The notes under the pieces: model-generated
What the model saw: only the letters and a program-made list of their open reading frames with translations
Databases searched by the model: none
Told to the model about the DNA's origin: nothing
Made by a program: the position numbers and the translations under genes
Assembly (NCBI RefSeq): GCF_004210375.1
Contig: NC_134834.1
Location: 150,755,009-150,819,008, forward strand
DNA from: Tachypleus tridentatus
Lineage: Eukaryota > Arthropoda > Merostomata > Xiphosura > Limulidae
Direction of reading: 5' to 3'
DNA: 64,000 bases
Part shown: in pieces, positions 26,701-35,700 of the stretch
How positions within the stretch are numbered: position 1 is the stretch's first letter
Layout of the letters: each line of letters opens with the position of its first letter

Positions 26701-29700
26701 GTTTGTTCAATTTACTGTTACACTGTAATAACCCCCATCATTAATGTTTGTCAATCCTACTGTCATATTGTGGTACACAAACATTAATGTTTCTCCAAAA
26801 TGCTGTCATATTGTAGTACCCCAACGTTAAAGTTAATTTATCAAACATTTGTCCAACCCACTGTCGAATTTTAGTACTCAAATATTAAAGATTATTTACA
26901 AATGTTTGTCCAACCCAGTCATATTTTAGTACCCAAATATTAAAGATTATTTACAAACATTTGTCCTATCTTCTGTTACACTGTAGTACCCCAGCATTCT
27001 TTGTCCAACCTACTGTCCTACTGTAGTTCCCAAACATTAATGTTTGTCCAACCTACTTTCATATTCTAGTACCCCAGCATTAATGATTGTCCAGTTTACT
27101 GTCATATTGTTGTTCCCAAATATTAAAGATCCTTTACAATCATTTCTTCAACCTACTGTTATACTGTAGTTTCCCAGCATTAATGTCTGACCAACCTAGT
27201 GTCATCCTGTAGCACCCAAACTTAATGCTTGTCTAACCTAATGTTATATTGTAAGTACCCAAACATTAATGTTTGTCGAACCTGCTGTTATGTTGTATTA
27301 CCCAAACGTTGTTTGTCCAACTTACTGTCATACTGTAATAGCCAAACATTAATTTGTCCAACCTACTGTCATATTGTAGTACCCAAACATTAATGTGTGT
27401 CCAACCTACAGTCATATTGCAGTACCCAAATGCTAAATATCATTTATCAAATGTTTGTCCAACCCATTGTCACATTGTAGTACCCAACAGTTAAAGATTA
27501 TTTACAAACATTTTCCAACCTACTGTCATATTGCAGTAACCTTACATTAAAGATTATTTACAAACATTTGTCCAGCCTAGTGTATTAATGTTTGTCCAAC
27601 CTACTATCATATTGTAGTATCCCAACATTGTTTCTCCAACCTGCTGTCATATTGTAATATCCAAACATTAATGTTTGTCCAACTTACTGTCATGTTGTAC
27701 CCAAACATTAACGTATCGAGCCTACTGTGATATTGTAGTACCCAAACATTAATGTTTGTCCAATCTACTCTTATATTGTTGTACCCAAACATTAATTGTT
27801 CTCCAACCTATTGACACACTGTAGTAACCAAACATTGATGTATGTCCAACCTACTGTCATATTGTAGTAGCCAAACATTAATATTTGTCCAACCTACTGT
27901 GATACTGTAGTACCCAAACATTAATGTTTGCCCAACCTTCTGTCATATTGTAGTTGCCAAACATTAATATTTGTCCAAACTACTGTGATGCTGTAGCACC
28001 CAAACATTAATGTTTGCCCAACCTTCTGTCATATTGTAGTAACCCAACATCAAAGATCATTTACCAGATGTTTGTCCAACGTATTGTAATTCTGTAGTAC
28101 CCTATCATTAATGTTTGCCCAAACACTGTTATACTGTACTGCCCCATTATTAATGTTTGTCCACTCCTCTGTCTCACTGTATAACCCAAACATTAATATT
28201 TGTCCAACCTACTGTCATATTGTAGTACCCAAATATTGATGTTTGTCCAACCTGTCATATTGTGGTACCTCAATCTTTAAGATCATTTATCAAATGTTTA
28301 TGCAACTTACTCTCATATTGTAGTACCTTAATATTAAAGATAATTTACTAAATGTTTGTCCAACCTACTGTCATATTGTAGTACCCAAACATTAATGTGT
28401 CCAACCAACTGTGATATTGTCGTACCTGAACATTAATGTTTGTCCAATCTATTGTGATACTGTGGTACCCAAACGTTAATGTTTCTCCAACCTACTGTCA
28501 CATTGTATTACCCAAATATTAATTGTTCTCCAACCTATTGACACACTGTAGTAACCAAACATTGATGTATGTCTAACCTGCTGTCATATTGTAGTAGCCA
28601 AACATTAATATTTGTCCAACCTACTGTGATACTGTAGTACCCAAACATTAATGTTTGCCCAACCTTCTGTCATATTGTAGTAGCCAAATATTAATATTTG
28701 TCCAACCTACTGTGATACTGTAGTACCCAAACATTAATGTTTGCCCAATCTACTGTAATATTGTAGCATCCCACACCATTTGTACAGTAAAATAGTCAAG
28801 AATTTTATGTCATCACTAAACTTCTCTGATTATACCCTATTAATATTAAATAACATGATGCAAAGGTCTAAGCACTGACCACTGTCCATTTGTAAGAAAG
28901 GTCTTGACTGATTGGACTCCATTAAAAATATTTTTTTTGCATTATTACACTTACCAACATTCAGTACAATTAACTAATCTCTCCCTAACATTTCCTGGTT
29001 GATCTTTTTCTCCATAATCTTCTGTGAAGCATCAGAAAAAAGCTTTAAGGAGGTGTTATATTTACATCCTTTCTGTCCTCTGGATAATAATTAATGTAAT
29101 CATTAAAGTTAGGTTAGTAGGGATAAATACTCTCACATGTTTTTATATTACAATCAAATTACGTATTTTCAAAGCTTCTTTATCAGATTCTCGATTATTT
29201 TTCCCTACAACAGTAAAACTATCTAATATATATATATACAATATTTTCTTATTATCTCCTTTAAAAATAAAAGTGACAGTATTAGTTCTCCAACCCGAAG
29301 GCACCTGACCAGTGCTCAGTGAAATGAAAGAGATGCACTTAATCATGATCTGAGACCTTTAAATGAAAACATTATTTGATGCATATAACTTACGTGTTTT
29401 TAATATCCAAGTTTTCAAATGAACACTAAGGGATTAATTTCTAGAGGATTCTCATCAGTTGTAGTATTTCTTATTGAATGGTAAAGTATATGTCATTTAC
29501 AAGCATAACAATCCCATTTCTATCCCTTAATGTCCTAATCTCCATTTTAACATGTGTAGAAGTATGTTTGTTGTTACTTTTAACACTGTTCTTTCTCATG
29601 GACTCTTCCCAAGTGTAAATCTACCAACCAGTCTGTCAATTTGACCTATGTAATCTTGTATTAATTATCTCTAATTTGTCAACTATGTTCAATCTTCCTT

Positions 29701-32700
29701 GTTATCATTTTACTATTTCTATTTTGAATTTTAAAATATTTTTTATTTCTTTTACATCTGTTTTAACTCCTTATCTCAATTCATAATGATAAATATTTTT
29801 CTACAGACTCAGTGCTGTCTTTCCAAAAATTAGGGATTCAAATTTTGTTTTTCTTCATTTCAACATAAAACCTGAACACTGTTCCTCAAATGTTTGCCCA
29901 CTACAATTCCTGAAATGATATCTTCAATAGTACTTAACAGAGCATTAAGTTATTTGTCTGTTGGCTAATATGTAACTTATTGTGGTGTAGGAATATGCAG
30001 AAAACCTCAAAGATAGTGGGGTCCATGGTGCTTTGATCGTGTTGGAGCTGTCATTTACTGCTGATACTATGGCGACAGCTTTAGGCATTCCAACTTCAAA
30101 AAATATTATACGAAGACACCTAAAAACAGAGCTAGACAACTTAATTCAGCCAGCCAGGTAAGTGATCTCGTGTGTGATAAACAACTTACCAGAAAACTTT
30201 ATTCATACAGGTATGTAAATGTATCCTATAAATTAAACAATAGTCCAGACAGCTTTGTTCATACAAGTATGTAATGTATTTTATACATTAAACAACAGAC
30301 CAGATAACTTTGTTTCTACAGGTATGTAATGTATTTTATACATTAAACAAAAGACCAGCCAACTTTTTCATACAGGTATGCTCTCAGTGTGGATTCCTGT
30401 ATGTGGTGAGGGGACCTCCCAGAGAAGGTTTTTTTCTTTCAGTTTACCTCCTCTGGGATCCAAACATTCACCCACGTATTTGCCATGTGTGTTGACCTGT
30501 GAAGGGGAGGAGAGGTTCCTGGTTATTGAGGGGTCCAACCCTCACACACCATTTTGGCCTTTAATTCTTGTAGACGGGCAGCCTTGGGGTGACCTCCCCA
30601 GGGTCATTTGGCTGGTTCACTTGGGCTAGGGTGGACCAAGTACCAGTGTTAGATGTTCTCATCAGGTGTTATGGGCATTATATCTGATGCTGGTGTTTGG
30701 GTATAGTGCTTACAAAACCATGGCATTGCTGCAGTGACCTTGTTTGGCATTGTAGTATGTCGACTCATAGGGCTCCTTAGTGGGTGGGGTCAGTGGACAC
30801 CAGAATATTCTTTTTTTATTATGGATCCTCCAAATGCAAACTTAAATATAATAGTGAGAAAATAGTCCATAGGTAAACGACCATGTCTTAAAGATTCTAA
30901 GCAGCAATTTTCAACATATGTAATACTTGTACCTCATTTTCTTATACTACTTTCTCTTTCAGAGAAACCTTTAGGGCAAATATCTCCTTTTTTCGTTCAG
31001 AAGGGACTAGAGACTTGCTGGCTCTCCAAAGTCAGTCAAAAAGCTCCAATCTGGTGACACATTGGTGGGAACATCCACATCTCACCATAGTGAACTTCTC
31101 TCTCATTCAAAGATGACTGGGGATATACCTATTGAGGCTACGCCTCATACTACTTTGAATTCATCCCAAGGAGTTATTGTTGAGAGGGATTTGAAGAACA
31201 TCCCCAAGTCAGAGATTCTCACTGGTTTCTCCACCCATGGAGTTGCTGGACTGAGATGTATCTCCACTTCCAAAGATCGAATTATGATGCCGAACAATGT
31301 CCTCATTTTAACATTTACATCACTGCATCCACCAGCCACCATCAAAGCAGGTTATCTTAATTTTGAGGTGTGGCCATACATTCCAAACCCTCTCAGATGT
31401 TTCCAGTGTCAGTGGTTCGGTCTCAAAGACATCATGTCATGGTTCCTTGACGAATACTCATTGCAGTGGCAAGGACCACAATGCCTATGAATGTGAAACA
31501 GACCCTCATTTCATCAGTTGCAATGGCTCTCACCCATCTTACTTTTGTTCTTGCACTAAATGGTTGGAAGAAAAAGAGGTGCAGCATTTGAGGTTGATAT
31601 AAAACATTACTTACCCTGAGACTTGAAAGCTGCTGTTCACCACCTCATCTTGGACATATGCTGCTGCTCTTCATTTCATTACTACAGTGGGAGTGCAGAG
31701 GGATCTCTCTTTGCCTCCAAAAGAATCGTTCTCAAACCAAATGAAAAGTATATTGATGTCTATGGTTAAAAAAAGTTGATGAATCAACATCAACACCCAT
31801 CTCTGTCTCTAATATACATTCCAGCAAACCCCAAGATCCACTTCCTTCGATACCAGATATGGGTATTTCCTCGGGGACATCTTCTTCTCCCACCCCAAGA
31901 TGCAAAATGATCATTTATTCACGACCTCAGTTGCTGGAATCATCTTCCAACAACAAAGACCTGCCCAATTGACCCAGGGCAGGATCCGTGAAAGTCAATA
32001 GACCTCCCTCGAATAAAGAGAATAAAGAAAAAAGAGTGTTCGTGAACAGAAGGGGTTTCCACCCAATTTGCCTACACATAAATAAAAATGGCCACCTTGA
32101 TACAATGGAATTGTCAAGGTTTACATTCTGATCTGAATGGCATCAAAGCACTGATTGCTTCCTACCATCTTGTATGTCTTTCCTTACAGGAAACATTTCT
32201 GAAACCTGCTGATACAGTCACCTTTCAGCAGTTTTCTTTGTACAGAAATGACAGACTGTGTGATGGACAAGTGCATGGAGGGGTGGCACTGTTGGTTAAT
32301 TAGCATGTGCCCACCCTGTCTTTTCCCATTGACACACCCTTCAAGGCCGTAGCTATCGGTGTTTCCTTGGGTCATACCATCACTGTTTGTTCTCTCTACC
32401 TGTTGCCTGGAGAAACTTATGATCAATCAGACCTTCATACTCTCATTGAACATTTGAAATATTCCTTTTTAATCCTGGGGGACCTTAATGGACATCATTT
32501 CCTCTGGGGAAGTATTGATATTGATGGGACGGGTCACTCCATAGAGTGTATGCTCTCTGATCACAACCTTTCTGTTTTCAGTACTGGTTCTTATACTTAT
32601 TTTCATGCACCTAGTTAGTCCATTACAGCTATTGATCTCTCAATTTGCTCCCCTTTACTATTTTCCCACTTTTCTTGGAGGGTTGACAATAACCCACGAG

Positions 32701-35700
32701 ACAGTGATAATTTTTCTATAATTTTGAAAGAGTGGCCATATAGAGTGGTCAGATGCCACCTGACCCACATGCCCCAATGGAAGCTGTATCAAGCAAATTG
32801 GCCCTCCTTCACTGCTTTTGTAGAACTTGAACCTGCCATCCTCTGTAAGTCATCAATAGACGACTGTGTGGCAGCAGTAACTGACTGTAACATCGACACA
32901 TTTTACATGATATCCTTGTTCATGGTGGAATCCTGCCTGCCACATGGCACAGGAGGCTCAAAAGTGCCTGGGATACCTGAACCACATCACTTTCCAGCAG
33001 GCCTGTGGACATCCTCGGTGGGTAAGACATCAGAGCCAGAAGGAAACTTGGATTAAGTTCACAACCAGCATATCTTCTACCACCAGTTCCAAAGTCATAT
33101 GGGACAAGATTTGAAAGGTCAGTGGAAAATATAATTCTGTCCCCCTCTCAATCTTGTTCTCTGGCCAGGAAGTAGCTGTTACCTGGAGCATCTCCGATAC
33201 TTTAGGTGAAAGCTTTTACCAAGTATCTGGTACTTCTGCTTCATTCTCCACCCTCTTAGCCATTAATACTAAGGCAGAGTGATCACTTCTTTCCTTTTGA
33301 GCTGATTGTCTCTATCACTATAATCGTCCCTTTGTACTACTGGAACTTAAACTGACCCTTCATTGGTTAGACCTGATGGTGTACACTACAAAATGCTGTA
33401 CCATCTATCTTCTGCTTCTCTTGCTATTCTTCTGATTATTTTTAGCTGGATCTGGCAGGAAAATGTTTTTCCTGATGTCTGGCACCAGGCTATTGTCCCA
33501 CCTTTATTTAAGCCTGGGAAGGATCCCAACATTCCTTCAAACTACCATCCAATTGCTTTGATGAGCTGTCTCTGTAAGACCTTAGAGAGGATGGTTAATA
33601 CTCATCTTCTTTGGTTCCTCAAATCAAATAACCTTCTCTTGCCCACCCAGTGTGGGTTCTGATAACAGCGCTCCACTGTGGACCACTTGATTCGACTTGA
33701 AACATCAATCAGAGAAGCCTTTCTCAAATGCCAACATCTTGTGTCAATATTCTTTGACATTGAGAAGGCTTATGACACAACATGGAAGTATGGCATTTTG
33801 CGAGACCTTCATATATATGGGTTACATGGCTATTTGCCCAGTTGGCAGTTGAATTAGAGTGAGCAACATGAAAATAAGCTTTTCCAAATAAAACCCTCTA
33901 TTGGACTTTGGCCATCTTGCTTCCATAAGGATTGTAAAGAGGAAGTTGTCCTACCTAGACTACACATTGGTCACAGTTTTTTAACTCATCATTTTCTTTT
34001 ATCTGGGACTGATGCACCAGTGTGTTGTCTGTGTAACACTCAGATCACAATGAGCCACATTTTACTGTCTTGCCATTGTTATGACTCTCAATGACAGCAC
34101 CGTTTTAAATATGTTCTGTCCCAGTGTTTATCCATAATGCTAGACAGTGTTATTGGTGGTGGTGACACTGTCCACCTTAGAAATGTTTTTAGTTTTTAAA
34201 GGCCTTTCATATTTTTAATGGTACTTAAGTTTTTTTAACTTATACATAAGACCTTTTTTAATGTGATTCCCTTTTAAGAATCAAAGTGCTTTTAGTTTCA
34301 TTTGAAATTAGAAAATGGCCATAATGTCAAATAACTCAAAACCAAGACTGGAAAGGCCAACTTTGGGTGACTAACACTGATTTTTGAACCTATGCGTTAG
34401 TCTTCTTGGTAAGTTTTGATAATTACAGTTATGCTACAGAAAGTCCTTTACAACTTGTATTACTGTAGTTTTTCTCTTATCACTGTAGACTAGATGTAAA
34501 AATTGGATTTAATGCTATTTATGTTTTTAATTCAAAAATTCAACTTTGACTTGTTTTACCTTAATTTCCTTTTATGAATTTCACTAATTTTACTTTTATT
34601 TTAACTTTTTACTGGATGTTTGGTGCAGATAGCCTTGTTGCTTTGTGTCATGAAACACCAAACCAACCAACCATACAGGTATGTAATGTATCATATACAT
34701 TAAACAACAGACCAGACAATTTTGTTAATACAGGTGTGTAATGTATCCTATACATTAAACAATAGACCAGACAATTTTGTTAATACAGGTGTGTAATGTA
34801 TCCTATACATTAAACAACAGACCAGACAATTTTGTTAATACAGGTGTGTAATGTATCGTATACATTAAACAACAGACCAGACAATTTTGTTAATACAGGT
34901 GTGTAATGTATCCTATACATTAAACAATAGACCAGACAATTTTGTTCTTACAAGTATGTAAGGTATCCTCTACTTTGGTATTGCAAATTATGTGTAGGTA
35001 TAGACAGTTGATATTTTAAGTTGCAGATAAGCATAAACAGAATGGATGCATTGTGTGAATAAATGACTGTTATAGCTTGAAATTACCTGCTGAACTGTTT
35101 GTTTATACACAAAATTAAAACTTTCTTTTAAACATTTCAGAATGTCCCTAGAGGCTAAAACAGTGTTTCATACAGTAAAGAGTCAGAAGAAGAACACAGG
35201 AACTTCTGTAGTCAGTGGAACAGGCTCTTTAGGCCGTAGTTTCATGAGATCTTCTCTGAGGGGAACATTTGATAGACGACGTACTAGCATGAGGGTAAGG
35301 CATGAGAATATAAATCAGTTATGGATTTGAATGTGTGTTCAAATGTATTAGATGTATGAAGCATAAGGTTCTTGAAGTCACAGCACAATAAATATTTATT
35401 TCTTGGTACTAACTTAAGAATAATCAACTGATTTGTCAAAAGACAAATCTTGTCATACTCTGTTTTTAGTTGATTTATTTATATTTTATGAAAACAACTG
35501 TATAAATGTTTCACCGACAGAACTACTCTATCTTATGTCTTCGTTGTGTCTCTATCCTTCTTTTGCTGATTTTATAACTTCATCTTTTGTCACAGTTTTC
35601 AACTTGGAAAAGTTCTCAGGTGAGTTCATACTTAGTGTTACTGATGTAATATGGCCTACGTGTTGTTTTGAAATTGTTATAAGTCATAATGCTTCAAGAT

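Larger units (their letters stand above)
30381..34671 (+). mobile_element. Non-LTR retrotransposon copy B (Jockey/I-like)
   Basis: The 12-bp duplication CATACAGGTATG lies at 30369-30380 and 34672-34683. The element has its 5' end (CTCTCAGTGTGG), a 5' UTR, gag-like ORF, apurinic endonuclease, the first part of RT, then an internal deletion near 33845 that removes the RT active site and RNase H, the ORF2 C-terminus, a 3' UTR with one hairpin module near 34340-34420, and a CCAA-type tetranucleotide tail. It is sense to kazrin in intron 30158-35140. Confidence 0.92.
30180..34975. repeat. 55-bp minisatellite interrupted by LINE copy B
   Basis: Units of 55 bp share TACAGGTATGTAATGTAT, ACATTAAACAACAGACCAGA and AACTTTGTT/AATTTTGTT. 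About three and a half diverged units lie at 30180-30380 and about five nearly identical ones at 34672-34975, on either side of the LINE. The array starts just after the donor of the exon ending at 30157. Confidence 0.92.

Noticed and set aside
24450-27792. Minus-strand frames rich in [20 protein letters not shown] repeats
   Set aside because: Translations of the 43-bp satellite; short, frame-shifted and confined to the array.
29024-29346. Overlapping frames on both strands near 29.1 kb
   Set aside because: No family features, not flanked by usable splice sites, and not in phase with neighbouring kazrin exons.
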